DNA from: Eubacterium sp.
GTDB lineage: Bacteria; Bacillota; Clostridia; Lachnospirales; Lachnospiraceae
Length of the DNA stretch: 60,017 bases
Assembly: GCA_021769425.1 (NCBI GenBank)
Contig: JAETSX010000028.1
Coordinates: 1 to 60,017, forward strand
Reading direction: 5' to 3'
Part shown: in pieces, positions 17,597 through 27,025 of the stretch
How positions within the stretch are numbered: the stretch's first letter is position 1
How the letters are laid out: every line of letters begins with the position of its first letter
Position numbers and translations under genes: made by a program
The notes under the pieces: generated by a model
Seen by the model: the letters and a program-made list of their open reading frames with translations, nothing else
Told to the model about the DNA's origin: nothing
Databases searched by the model: none

Positions 17597-17651
17597 GAAA
17601 AAAATACAGGATACGGCATATTTCAAGGGAAACATACCCATATCCTGTATT
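17597..17651 (-). terminator. Terminator of the dhaLMK operon
   Basis: AATACAGGATA (17603-17613) and TATCCTGTATT (17641-17651) form an 11-bp stem 50 bases past dhaK. On the minus strand the stem is followed by a run of T residues. Confidence 0.8.
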
Positions 17652-17702
17652 CCGTTATTCTTAATGCCTCAACCCTGAAAGGATTTCCTGAATCCGCCTT
17701 GC

Positions 17703-18698
17703 TTATACCTGTACAAAGGCAGGAGTGTCTGCCGGAGCAGCCAGATATTTCTTCAACTCATCATCCAGTTTCAGTAAAGATACCGAATATCCTGCCATAT
17801 CAATGGATGTCATAAAGTTACCTACCAATGTCTTGGCAACTTTAATTTTCTTCTCTGCCAAAACTTCAGATACTCTTAAGTTGGCAAGATATAATTCCTG
17901 CAGGGGCGTTCCGCCCAAGCCATTCACCATCACTGCCACTTCATCGCCTTCATGATAGATATCTTCTGCAAAAATTTTGTCTAACAAAGTATCTGTTGTC
18001 TCGCTGACTGTGCGGATCTCCTCTCTGTGGGTTCCTGGCTCTCCATGGATTCCCATTCCGATTTCCACTTCATTCTCACCCAGTTCAAAACTCGGCTTGC
18101 CTGCTGCCGGTACGGTACAGGGCGCAATTGCCATACCCATGGTGCGCACATTGGCAATTACTTTCTCTGCCACTGCCTTAACAGCCTGCAGATCTCCGCC
18201 TGCTTCTGCACATGCGCCTGCAATTTTATGAACGAAAATTGTGCCGGCAATTCCTCTTCTTCCGGTTGTCCATGTGCTGTTCTCCACTGCAACGTCATCA
18301 TTCACAACGACTTTCTCCACTTCAATGCCTTCATCCGCTGCCATGTCTGCCGCCATCTCGAAGTTCATCACATCACCGGTATAATTCTTGATCACCAGAA
18401 GAACGCCCTTGCCGCCGTTGCATGCCTTAATTGCTTCATATACCTGATCCGGTGTGGGAGAGGTAAACATTGCGCCTGCCACTGCTGCATCCAGCATTCC
18501 TTTTCCAACGTATCCGCCGTGTGCCGGCTCATGCCCGCTTCCGCCGCCGCTGACCAATGCAACCTTCCCCTGGGAGCCGCCTGCTCTCACCACAACATCA
18601 CATCCATCTACTCTTTTCACATATTCAGGATGCGCCGCTACCATCCCCTGTAACATTTCTTCTACCACATCATCTGGTTTGTTGATCATTTTTTTCAA
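17703..18698 (-). CDS. dhaK: Dihydroxyacetone kinase subunit DhaK
   Basis: The 331-residue subunit binds dihydroxyacetone. It shows GGGSGHEPAHGGYVGKGML and the active-site histidine region MGIHGEPGTHRE that forms the hemiaminal with the substrate. The start is taken at a TTG (18698), because AAGGAGG lies 8 bases before it and the resulting KKMINKPDDVVEEML matches DhaK N-termini. An ATG at 18719 is the alternative. The product takes phosphate from DhaL-bound ADP/ATP. It is the last gene of the dhaL-dhaM-dhaK unit. Confidence 0.94.
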   Translation of the reverse strand: MKKMINKPDDVVEEMLQGMVAAHPEYVKRVDGCDVVVRAGGSQGKVALVSGGGSGHEPAHGGYVGKGMLDAAVAGAMFTSPTPDQVYEAIKACNGGKGVLLVIKNYTGDVMNFEMAADMAADEGIEVEKVVVNDDVAVENSTWTTGRRGIAGTIFVHKIAGACAEAGGDLQAVKAVAEKVIANVRTMGMAIAPCTVPAAGKPSFELGENEVEIGMGIHGEPGTHREEIRTVSETTDTLLDKIFAEDIYHEGDEVAVMVNGLGGTPLQELYLANLRVSEVLAEKKIKVAKTLVGNFMTSIDMAGYSVSLLKLDDELKKYLAAPADTPAFVQV

Positions 18699-18729
18699 AG
18701 CAAATTCCTCCTTCTCCATGTGCTTCTTT

Positions 18730-19089
18730 CTATGTGTTATACTCACGAGCATACTTATTTGCCACGATGGCCGCCTGTACGGCTGCTCCCACAGCGCCTT
18801 CCAGAATCGGCGCATCCGCAATCACCACTTCAATATCCTCTTCCAGCAAATCAATTGCCACCTGGGAACTTAAAATACCGCTTCCCAGATCCGCCAAAAT
18901 CACAACGCCGTCTCCGTCATTGGCGTCTTTAATCCCCTCACAGATGCGCATAGCGTCTGTCCCAATACTTCCGTCTTCCATGCCGCCCACTGCAACAATC
19001 CGATGATCCTTTCCCGCCATCTGGACTGCCAGCTCAAAGATTCCCTCTGCAGCTTTCTTACTGTGGGATACAATCAATAATCCTACCAT
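18730..19089 (-). CDS. dhaM: PTS-type phosphocarrier subunit DhaM
   Basis: The 119-residue EIIA-like domain carries the phosphorylated histidine in LLIVSHSKKAAEG. It passes phosphate from HPr to the nucleotide held by DhaL. Only the EIIA domain is present, as in Gram-positive DhaM. Its final codons (NKYAREYNT) are made of the end of the R2 palindromic repeat, so the native C-terminus appears to have been replaced. The active site is far from this end and the protein is probably functional. Confidence 0.92.
   Translation of the reverse strand: MVGLLIVSHSKKAAEGIFELAVQMAGKDHRIVAVGGMEDGSIGTDAMRICEGIKDANDGDGVVILADLGSGILSSQVAIDLLEEDIEVVIADAPILEGAVGAAVQAAIVANKYAREYNT
18737..18764. repeat. R2 repeat end fragment inside dhaM
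   Basis: The 28 bases TTATACTCACGAGCATACTT plus ATTTGCCA match the end of the R2 element at 38691 with one mismatch. They also match the reverse complement of the end at 27120 over 27 bases with one mismatch. Only one end is present. The rest of the element is missing. Confidence 0.85.
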
Positions 19090-19096
19090 AATTTCC

Positions 19097-19726
19097 TCAC
19101 TTTATATTTTCCAGATAAAATGCACGAATCGCTTCCAATGTAATCAACGAAGAAGTTGCTCCCGGATCCTGATGCCCGATACTCCGATCTCCCAGATAGC
19201 TGGCGCGCCCTTTGGTTGCACGGATGGTCTTGGTAAATTCCACTCCTTCTTTTGCCGCCTCGCACATATGATTCAGACAGTCTTCTGCACTTTCTCCTGC
19301 CTCTATTCCTTTGCTCAAAGCCTCAAATGCCGGTTCCAGAGCATCCAGCATGGTTTTCTCTCCCCGCTCAGCCTTGCCCCGCATCTTAATGCCGCCAATC
19401 ACTGCTTCCATCATATTCTTACCGTCTTCTAAGGTAATTTCCTTCTTGCCCGTCACAGCGCCGGCTGCTTTCATGTATGCAGTCCCGTAAAGAGGGCCGG
19501 AAGCGCCGCCTACCTTAGACAGCAGAACCATACCGGTTTTCTTCAGGATTACGCTGATATCCTCTTCCTCCTGAGGAAGCTGCTGCAGTACCTCTGTAAA
19601 TCCTCTTGCCATGTTAATGCCGTGATCCGCATCGCCGATGGCAGAGTCCAAATCCGTTAAAAACTCCTTGTTTGCAATAATGTCCTCCCCGATTTTCTGC
19701 ATACACTGATATATCTTGCTTGCCAT
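19097..19726 (-). CDS. dhaL: Dihydroxyacetone kinase ADP-binding subunit DhaL
   Basis: The 209-residue helical-barrel subunit binds ADP through two Mg ions held by the aspartates of LDSAIGDADHGINMARG. GGASGPLYGTAYMKAA is also characteristic. Phosphorylated by DhaM, the bound nucleotide phosphorylates dihydroxyacetone on DhaK. It is first in the unit, followed by dhaM after 7 bases. An AGGAGG-like site (AGGAGGATTC) precedes the ATG. Confidence 0.94.
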   Translation of the reverse strand: MASKIYQCMQKIGEDIIANKEFLTDLDSAIGDADHGINMARGFTEVLQQLPQEEEDISVILKKTGMVLLSKVGGASGPLYGTAYMKAAGAVTGKKEITLEDGKNMMEAVIGGIKMRGKAERGEKTMLDALEPAFEALSKGIEAGESAEDCLNHMCEAAKEGVEFTKTIRATKGRASYLGDRSIGHQDPGATSSLITLEAIRAFYLENIK

Positions 19727-19805
19727 ATGAATCCTCCTGTCTCCTTACCGGTTCCGGCGGCAATTCTGCCTGAAACTCCCACCGGAATGCCCGTTCTTTT
19801 TCTAC

Positions 19806-19886
19806 TATTACTCCGGCGGTTAAATATCGCAGCAGATGGAGATTTGGGCAAATAAGATTCCGTGATATTTAACCGCTGGAATAATA
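19806..19886. repeat. R3 palindromic element, copy 1 (81 bp)
   Basis: Imperfect terminal repeats start TATTACTCCGGCGGTTAAAT at the left and, read on the other strand, TATTATTCCAGCGGTTAAAT at the right. The same 81-bp sequence lies in inverse orientation at 39038-39118. Its size and palindromic ends suggest a MITE. It sits upstream of dhaL. The rest of the gap 19727-20070 holds only the likely promoter region of arsR. Confidence 0.88.
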
Positions 19887-20070
19887 TCTTTTTATAGATT
19901 ATATCACATCCAGGATACAATCTGCAATCCGACAAAAATGCTAAACTGTCTAATTTAAACTTTTTCATAATTCTTTTGACAGCTTTCCTCTTCTATGTTA
20001 TTTTTTTATTAAAGGTTTTTCCATAACGCTGCAGCCTTATCACATTATTAAGGGAAAAGAAGGAATTTTC

Positions 20071-20352
20071 ATGAATAAGAACGAATTTGAGAAACTTGCA
20101 GAACTGTTTAAAATATTCGGAACCCCCACCCGGCTTCAAATCATGTATGCCCTGGTGGACAAAGAAAAATGCGTTTATGACATCGCAAAAGAACTGGGCA
20201 TGTCCCAGAGCGCCATTTCCCACCAGCTCAGTATCCTAAAGCAGAGCCGTCTGGTGAAAAACCGGCGGGACGGAAAAACCATTTACTATTCCCTGTTAGA
20301 TTCCCACGTGCTTACGATTATCGATCAGGGCCTGGAACATATTCGGGAATAA
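20071..20352 (+). CDS. ArsR/SmtB family metal-responsive repressor
   Basis: The 93-residue winged helix protein has its recognition helix at SQSAISHQLSILKQ. The C-terminal helix reads DSHVLTIIDQGLEHIRE, with D, H, H and E at spacings 0, +2, +13 and +16. That is the alpha-5 metal site of SmtB-type zinc sensors. The Cys-Val-Cys box of the arsenic/cadmium type is reduced to one cysteine (KCVYD). An AAGGA ribosome site lies 7 bases before the ATG. No transporter gene follows on the same strand, so the target operon is not visible. The MntP-like gene is 1.4 kb away and separated by another gene. Confidence 0.88.
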   Translation: MNKNEFEKLAELFKIFGTPTRLQIMYALVDKEKCVYDIAKELGMSQSAISHQLSILKQSRLVKNRRDGKTIYYSLLDSHVLTIIDQGLEHIRE

Positions 20353-20435
20353 AATCGCACATTTAAAAATATTAACCGGCTGCTGTTGAAATCCTGAAAT
20401 GTTCCGGCCGCCCCGCTTTTCAGATTTGCAGACGC

Positions 20436-21608
20436 TTACTGGCTGCTGCTGAAATTTTGATAACTGTACTCAGCGTTATCTCCTTTTCTCCAGCCCCGGC
20501 AGACAGTTTTATTTTTTCCCGTCTGCTTTGCCTCATACAGCGCAGAATCCACTTCTTTAAACAGCAGAATTCCGTTTTTATCTCCTGGCTTTACCTCCAG
20601 CATTCCAAGTGAAATCGTAATTCTGCCGGTCACGCCATCTACCGCCGCAGCTTCCACCTCCCGCCGTATCCGCTCCGACACATTATAAGCTTCCATTTCC
20701 GTTTTGCCCGTCAGAATCAAACCGAATTCTTCTCCGCCGTACCGGGCAGCAATGTCTTTATCATCCATATTTTTCTCAATAATGGATACAATTTTCAGAA
20801 TTACGCTGTCCCCGATGGCATGTCCGAAAGTATCGTTGATCCGCTTAAAATTATCAATGTCTATGATAACCAGAGACAGATGGTATTCTTCACTGCATAA
20901 CTGGAGCTGTTCATTCAGCTTATCATAAAACATCTTATGATTATACAACCCCGTCATGGAATCCCTCTGGGAGATCTCTAATATTTTTTCTTTTTCCTCA
21001 TGTATCTTCTGGTTTTCCTCATAGATCTTTTGATTCTCTTTCTCAAAATTCACAACTACCGAAGTCAGAACCTTGCTGAAAGAAAATGCAACAATGGTAA
21101 ATCCCACGAAAATTATCAGATATACTTCTCTGCTGTTGTCCGGCCTGAATTCCGTGGATGGAATGAAGCCGTAGGTAATGCCGGCATAGACCAGAATGCA
21201 GATCACAAAGGCCGCATAACGGAAAATCTTCTCCCGGTAGACATTGGCAAAAATCACAGGATAAGTCAATATCATACACATATAGGGAACAGAACTGTGC
21301 ACTGCCACAACTGTCCCCAACAGCAAAAACTGGATCAAAAGAAACAGAATAGTTGTCACATATCCCCCCAGCGCCTCTCCAAAGAAACGAAAAATCAGCT
21401 CCATACAGCCTGCATACATCACAATCATAATGCTTGGCTTTATCACAAATATATCCAGATATTCTCTTTTGCTGCACTCCGGAACCGGCTGATAGAACAA
21501 AAACAGCAGGAGTTGTATAAATATAACAAGACCTATGCTGATCCATATCCAGCGCATGACTTTCCGGTTCCACTCCGTAATGCTTACGTATGCAATCTTT
21601 TTATTCAT
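20436..21608 (-). CDS. Membrane-bound diguanylate cyclase (GGDEF)
   Basis: The 390-residue protein has about six membrane helices in residues 18-185, a short coiled coil (EKENQKIYEENQKIHEEKEK), and a GGDEF domain with the active site RYGGEEFGLIL. Variant GGEEF is catalytically competent. The product is predicted to be c-di-GMP. I see no RxxD inhibitory site directly before the motif. The membrane part resembles MASE-like sensor modules but I cannot name it. A GGAGAG ribosome site precedes the ATG. Confidence 0.9.
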   Translation of the reverse strand: MNKKIAYVSITEWNRKVMRWIWISIGLVIFIQLLLFLFYQPVPECSKREYLDIFVIKPSIMIVMYAGCMELIFRFFGEALGGYVTTILFLLIQFLLLGTVVAVHSSVPYMCMILTYPVIFANVYREKIFRYAAFVICILVYAGITYGFIPSTEFRPDNSREVYLIIFVGFTIVAFSFSKVLTSVVVNFEKENQKIYEENQKIHEEKEKILEISQRDSMTGLYNHKMFYDKLNEQLQLCSEEYHLSLVIIDIDNFKRINDTFGHAIGDSVILKIVSIIEKNMDDKDIAARYGGEEFGLILTGKTEMEAYNVSERIRREVEAAAVDGVTGRITISLGMLEVKPGDKNGILLFKEVDSALYEAKQTGKNKTVCRGWRKGDNAEYSYQNFSSSQ

Positions 21609-21718
21609 AATCTAACTCTCCGGTCCTCTCTGGCTGCTGTTACCCTTATCTTTTCTCTTTGCCATACCATAATTATATACGATACCAAGTCAGATTACAA
21701 TAAATTGCAAATGATTTA

Positions 21719-22306
21719 TCAGAAAATTATGTCCCCCATATGAATGAAAATAACATCCATCCCTCCTGCCACCAGCAGCATTCCTCCTGCCAGATATGCT
21801 TTCATCTTATGCTCAAATCCCAGCCGATAGCCGGTATACATGCCAAACACAGTGACCAAAACAGTTGTAACCGTAAGCAGAATCAACAATACCCATATGC
21901 TGCTTCCCAGAAATCCAAAGGCAATCCCGGTCAGCAACGTAAATATACTGGTTCTGGCGTGAAGCCTGATAAATTCCGCCGCATCAAACTTTTCTTCCCG
22001 GCGCTCCACAATCCTTTCATTGTGCCAGGCCTTTAGAAAGAGACGCACTCCCTGGCACAGGAAAATCGCCGCTGCAATCACCTGTCCCAGAAAAATGTCA
22101 TCTCCCTGCGCCGCATATTTGCGCAGGAGTGTGGAAATAAAATCTCCGATTCCCAAAGCCAATCCCTGCCCGGCTGCCAGAATGCTGCAAAATGCCAGTA
22201 ATTGTTTTCTCTCTACTTTGGCAACCAGTGAACCCTGACACTCCATCACTGCGAAGACATCCAAAGATATGCCTAATATAATCATCCATTCTTCCACAAT
22301 ACCCAT
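21719..22306 (-). CDS. MntP/YtaF-like putative cation efflux protein
   Basis: The 195-residue hydrophobic protein has six predicted helices. The first carries an aspartate (LGISLDVFAVM) and a later helix carries another (GGMDVIF), the pattern of the MntP manganese exporter family. The start at 22306 is chosen because AGGAG lies 7 bases before it. Members normally have about 185-200 residues. Sequence match to MntP is partial, so the transported ion is uncertain. Confidence 0.65.
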   Translation of the reverse strand: MGIVEEWMIILGISLDVFAVMECQGSLVAKVERKQLLAFCSILAAGQGLALGIGDFISTLLRKYAAQGDDIFLGQVIAAAIFLCQGVRLFLKAWHNERIVERREEKFDAAEFIRLHARTSIFTLLTGIAFGFLGSSIWVLLILLTVTTVLVTVFGMYTGYRLGFEHKMKAYLAGGMLLVAGGMDVIFIHMGDIIF

Positions 22307-22336
22307 AAATTTACTCCTGCGCCCTTTGGCCAAACT

Positions 22337-24862
22337 CTATTCTTCGGTATCCTCAGCTTTGACTGCTTCGGTGCGGAGAATAAATTTAACAGAACCCTTC
22401 GTTCCCTCTGCAACCTTGGTGAAGGTTTGATATTCTTTTCCGGCATCCACTACCGCTTCTAACTTGCTTAAGAGTTCTTTGATATCTCCATTGTAAGCGT
22501 CCAGCAGTTTCTGAATGCCCTCTTCGTCAAACTGAACCATGCCGTCCATCAGCTTCACAGAACCTTCAGCCAGTTTATCTACCCCTTCTTCAATCTGAGC
22601 AGTTGCGCCGGAAAGCTTTCCTGCCCCGTCTACCAATGCGCTGTTATTGGAAACAAGGGTTGCAGCTCCATTGGTTAACTGGGAAATTCCTGCGGTCAAT
22701 GCCGGAATGCTGTTGTTCATGGTCTGTGTTCCGTCACTGAGGGCCTGCATGCCGGATACCAGGCTGTATCCGCTTTCGCCTTTGGCGTTGATTGCCTGGG
22801 AAATCTGAGCCTTTGTAGCGGAAACTGCCGTCAACGTAGCGGATTCCGCTGCCGTCTTAGCTGCTGTTTTGGCTGTATCCGCAACTGCCGCGCCTACGGT
22901 ATCTTTGGCTCCGTCGGCTATTCCTGCCACAATCTGGGATGCCACGTCATTCATACTTGCCTTTAAGGTTTCGTTGGCCATAGCTGCGGCAACCGCCTGC
23001 TGCACCTGGGCATTTACCGTCTGCTGCACCTGGGCCTTGCCCTCCTCGGACTGCAGGCCGGCATTGACAGCGCCTTCTAACTGTGCCATGGTCTGGGCTG
23101 CCGCTCCCTGGGCGTCAACCTGACTTAATACTCCGTCATGGATCTGCGTATTCTGTTTTACGCCTGCAGCCACCTGTGTGCAAATCTCCTGAATTGCCCC
23201 ATTGATGACATCTGTATTCAAAGGCTGGCCGGCTGCAGCCAATGCTTCCAGAGTGGACGCCAGATTCTCCGCCAACGCAGCCGATATAGCGGCAGCCGTA
23301 GCGTCTGCTGTAGCGCCCTGGGTTCCGGCCTCCACGCCTTCCGCCACCTGGCTTAACGCCTGCTGAATTGCAGTGGGTGCATTTTCCACCATCTTCTGAT
23401 TCTTAGCCATCTCCGGCACTGCCGTGCCAAACGCCTGGCTTAATACGTTATTCAACACTCCTTCGGTATAAGCATTCAATCCTGCCGCCACCTGGGCCTT
23501 GGCTCCGTCATTATTTGCCAGACTGTTGTAGAACACCGAAGACGCCTGATTTTTGATGGCTTCTGTTCCGCTTTCAGCGTCGTTAAAGGTACTGTCAATG
23601 GCATCGTCCGCCTGTTTCATCAGAGCATTTTTCTCTTCTTTAGACATTTGGGCTTTCAATGTCTGATCCAGTTCCGCCACACCCTGATTCAGAGTTGCCG
23701 CACTGCTGTTTAATGTGCCCACTCCTTCTGACAATGTGCCGGAAGAATCCGCCAGTGTGTGAATTCCGTCATTTAACCGGGAAGCTCCGTTGGTATAACT
23801 TGCAATTCCATCCTTTAAAGTTCCCACTCCGGAGGCAAATTCCTTCATACTGTCCTTTAAGACGCTAAGCCCCTTTGACAGTTCTTCTGTGCCGTCCAAT
23901 AACTGTTCTGACGCATCTGTCAGCGTATCCATCTCCTCATCCAGACTGCTCAAATCAAAACTGTCTGCCAGACTTGCCTCGCTGACCAGATCATTCATAA
24001 TAATGGACATGCTCATTTCCAGGGAAAAATTCTCCACATCTGCGGTCACTTCCACATACTCCGGAATCTCCAGATTTTCATCCAGATCCCCCTCTTCAAT
24101 TCCCAGACTCTCTTTTAAACCCGGCATTGCCATGCCTACCACAATTTTTTTATCCCCATCGGAAATTACTTTTCCGTTGGTTACCTCCACATTGCTGTAA
24201 TCCTCCGGCAGAATCATGCCTGTCATAACCGTAAAGGGCACATAAACTTCATGCTCTTTTCCGTCAATGACCTGTGTGGTCTTTTCATGGTTGGTATAGT
24301 CAAACCGGATGGTTGCTTTTCCGCTCTTTCCTGCCATTTCCTCCGGCGTCAGTTCTTTGCCGTCCATGAAATACGTCACTTTCTCGGTAACCGGCAGATC
24401 CCTGTCTGTGGTTCCCTGATAATAAATATCTTTGCCCTCTGCCTGCCAGGTAATCTTATCTCCGCTCTGTGTAAACGTCTCGTCGCCCTTTACATTTTCA
24501 ATGTCCTTCAAATCAGAAGCGTCTTCTATGGTAGCCGATCCGTTTTCATTTTTCAGCCATTCGCTGACAATCACATTTTTGGCGCTGCCGTCTGCATTAG
24601 CCACAACATACACTGTTTCTTCTTTACCGGCTTCTTTATTCTCTGTGCCTGTGGTTAAGGCTTTCTCCAGTGTCTCTTTTGCTTCCTCCAGTTCGGAATC
24701 ATCCTCTTTTTCTGATTCCTGTACAGCGGAATTTTTCTCTGCCCTTACGGTGTATGCGCTGACTCCTGCGCTGGTGCCCAGCACTGCAATGGTAACGACC
24801 CCTGCCGCTACACGGATGACATATTTATTTTTGAACATTCTTTTTAATTCCAGATTTTTCAT
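22337..24862 (-). CDS. Exported heptad-repeat coiled-coil protein, partner of the MMPL exporter
   Basis: The 841-residue protein has a signal anchor (residues 16-37), a mixed region that includes beta-like segments to about residue 290, and a long region of heptads with Leu and Gly (LSKGLSVLKDSMKEFASGVG, LNDGIHTLADSSGTLSEGVG) interrupted by an alanine/glutamine-rich helical insert near residues 410-700. This Leu-x-x-Gly pattern is known from YhgE/Pip-like proteins that accompany RND/MMPL genes. It follows the MMPL gene by 22 bases with AGGAGG. A periplasm-equivalent tether or adaptor role is inferred. Confidence 0.75.
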   Translation of the reverse strand: MKNLELKRMFKNKYVIRVAAGVVTIAVLGTSAGVSAYTVRAEKNSAVQESEKEDDSELEEAKETLEKALTTGTENKEAGKEETVYVVANADGSAKNVIVSEWLKNENGSATIEDASDLKDIENVKGDETFTQSGDKITWQAEGKDIYYQGTTDRDLPVTEKVTYFMDGKELTPEEMAGKSGKATIRFDYTNHEKTTQVIDGKEHEVYVPFTVMTGMILPEDYSNVEVTNGKVISDGDKKIVVGMAMPGLKESLGIEEGDLDENLEIPEYVEVTADVENFSLEMSMSIIMNDLVSEASLADSFDLSSLDEEMDTLTDASEQLLDGTEELSKGLSVLKDSMKEFASGVGTLKDGIASYTNGASRLNDGIHTLADSSGTLSEGVGTLNSSAATLNQGVAELDQTLKAQMSKEEKNALMKQADDAIDSTFNDAESGTEAIKNQASSVFYNSLANNDGAKAQVAAGLNAYTEGVLNNVLSQAFGTAVPEMAKNQKMVENAPTAIQQALSQVAEGVEAGTQGATADATAAAISAALAENLASTLEALAAAGQPLNTDVINGAIQEICTQVAAGVKQNTQIHDGVLSQVDAQGAAAQTMAQLEGAVNAGLQSEEGKAQVQQTVNAQVQQAVAAAMANETLKASMNDVASQIVAGIADGAKDTVGAAVADTAKTAAKTAAESATLTAVSATKAQISQAINAKGESGYSLVSGMQALSDGTQTMNNSIPALTAGISQLTNGAATLVSNNSALVDGAGKLSGATAQIEEGVDKLAEGSVKLMDGMVQFDEEGIQKLLDAYNGDIKELLSKLEAVVDAGKEYQTFTKVAEGTKGSVKFILRTEAVKAEDTEE

Positions 24863-24884
24863 GCTATATTCCTCCTGTTATTTC

Positions 24885-26984
24885 CTAAACTGTTTTTACG
24901 GCTGCTGCAGAGCCTTTTTTCTTCACTCCGAATCCCATACTTGTTTTACAAATCACTTTGTCAAATACCATGAACATGGCCGGTAAAATAAAGATTACCA
25001 CGAACATACTAATCAATGCGCCTCTTGCCATTAAGATACACAGCGAACTAATCATATCAATGTTGGAGTACATACCCACGCCAAAGGTCGCTGCAAAAAA
25101 GCTCAAAGCGCTGACAAACACGGACTGCACTGACGCGGAAAGGGCTATGGTAACGGAAGTCTTTTTATCTTCCCCGCGGTTTCTCTCTTTCTTATAACGG
25201 TTCGTCATTAAAATTGCATAGTCTACGGTGGCCCCTAACTGAATGGTTCCAATTACAATAGAGGCGATAAAGGGAAGGGTTGTTCCCGTATAGGCCGGAA
25301 TTCCCATATTGATGAAAATTGCAAACTCAATCACGGATACCAGAATCACCGGCAGTGAAATTGACTTAAACACCAACAGGATAATCAGGAAAATTGCCCC
25401 GATGGAAACCACGCTTACCGTCTTAAAATCCTTATCCGTAATGGTAATCAAATCTCTGGTACAGGGAGCCTCGCCAATCAGCATGGCATTTTTATCATAC
25501 TTTTTGATAATCTTATTCAAATCATCAATCTGGGCGTTTACCTCATCTGACGCCACAGAATATTCTGAACTTACCAGCATAAGCTGCCAGGTGTCATTCA
25601 TCAGCGCCTCTTTGATATCGTCCGGTATCATTTCCTTGGGAACGGCGGAACCTACGATGGAATCCATGCCCATCACCGTTTTTACCCCGTCCACCTCTTT
25701 CATTTCTTCAATCATTGCTGTGGCGTCTTTACTGGAAAGGCCGCTGTCCGCCAAAACCATGTGGGTGGAATTCATATGATAATTCTCTTCCAGTTTGGCA
25801 TTTGCCTGAACACTCAGCAAATCCTTCGGCAAAGTTCCTGCCAGGTCATAATACACGTCTGTATGGGTGTATCCGTAAATTGCAGGCCCTAGAATCAGCA
25901 GAAATATTACAATAAATATTGGAAAACGCTTCGTCACAAAGTTTCCGATGCCGCCCAAATCCGGTATCACCGGCCTGTGTTTTGTTTTTTCAATGGCTTT
26001 ATCAAAAATCAATATCATAGACGGCAGAATCGTAACGCATCCAATCACTCCGAATACCACACCCTTTGCCATCACAATGCCCAGGTCCATCCCTAAAGTA
26101 AAGCTCATAAAGCACAAAGCCACGAATCCCGCTACCGTTGTAATGGAACTTGCCACCACAGAGGTCAGGGTATTGGATACCGCATGAGCCATAGCCCTGC
26201 TCTTATCCTCCGGATAGCGTTCCCGGTTTTCCTCATAACTGTGCCACAGGAAAATGGAATAATCCATGGTAACGCCCAACTGAAGCACTGCGCTTAAGGC
26301 CTTCGTCACATAGGAAATCTCCCCCAGGAAAATATTGCTTCCAAGGTTGTAAAGAATCGCCATTCCTATACTTAACAGGAAGAACACCGGAGCCAGAAAA
26401 GAATCCATAGTCAGCGCCAATACCAGGGAGGACAGCACAACTGCAATCAGCACATAAATCGGCGTTTCCTTATTGGACAGGTTCTTGGTGTCTGTCACAA
26501 TGGCTGACATGCCGCTGACAAAACACTGTTTATCGGCAAGCCCCCGAATCTCTTCTATGGCATCCATGGTTTCATCGGAAGACATGGAAGTCCGGAACAA
26601 AATTGCCATCAGCGTACTGTCGCCGGAATTGAACTTATCCACCAGATTTTCCGGAAGAAACCCCATAGGCATAGACAGGTCTGCAACAGAATCATACCAG
26701 ACAACCGCCTTTACATTTTCCACTTCCTCTATCTGTTTCTTCAGTTCTGACACATCCTTATTTTCCATGCCCTCAATCACGCACATGGAAAATGCTCCTG
26801 TTTCAAAATCGTCTACCAGAATATCCTGGCCGATCATAGTCTCAATATCCTTTGGCAGATAAGTCAGAATATCGTAATTCACTCTGGTAGTTATCATGCC
26901 GATTGCTGCCGGAATCAAAAGCAGTAAACTGATTATAAAAATCGGCACTCTTAACTTTACAACTCCTTTTCCAAATTTAATCAT
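24885..26984 (-). CDS. MMPL/RND family transporter
   Basis: The 699-residue protein has two repeated halves, each with one helix, a large outside loop and five helices (12 in total). Characteristic stretches are LGVTMDYSIFLWHSYEENRE and LGATVDYAILMTNRYKKERN, which hold the proton-relay aspartates of RND pumps. MMPL proteins export lipids or drugs using the proton gradient. The gene lies between a TetR-type regulator and the coiled-coil partner, the usual layout of a regulated exporter. The R2 palindrome separates it from tetR. Confidence 0.9.
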   Translation of the reverse strand: MIKFGKGVVKLRVPIFIISLLLLIPAAIGMITTRVNYDILTYLPKDIETMIGQDILVDDFETGAFSMCVIEGMENKDVSELKKQIEEVENVKAVVWYDSVADLSMPMGFLPENLVDKFNSGDSTLMAILFRTSMSSDETMDAIEEIRGLADKQCFVSGMSAIVTDTKNLSNKETPIYVLIAVVLSSLVLALTMDSFLAPVFFLLSIGMAILYNLGSNIFLGEISYVTKALSAVLQLGVTMDYSIFLWHSYEENRERYPEDKSRAMAHAVSNTLTSVVASSITTVAGFVALCFMSFTLGMDLGIVMAKGVVFGVIGCVTILPSMILIFDKAIEKTKHRPVIPDLGGIGNFVTKRFPIFIVIFLLILGPAIYGYTHTDVYYDLAGTLPKDLLSVQANAKLEENYHMNSTHMVLADSGLSSKDATAMIEEMKEVDGVKTVMGMDSIVGSAVPKEMIPDDIKEALMNDTWQLMLVSSEYSVASDEVNAQIDDLNKIIKKYDKNAMLIGEAPCTRDLITITDKDFKTVSVVSIGAIFLIILLVFKSISLPVILVSVIEFAIFINMGIPAYTGTTLPFIASIVIGTIQLGATVDYAILMTNRYKKERNRGEDKKTSVTIALSASVQSVFVSALSFFAATFGVGMYSNIDMISSLCILMARGALISMFVVIFILPAMFMVFDKVICKTSMGFGVKKKGSAAAVKTV

Positions 26985-27025
26985 CTTTTCCTCGCGCTCC
27001 TCTTTCCTTTATTTTGTTCTGTTTC

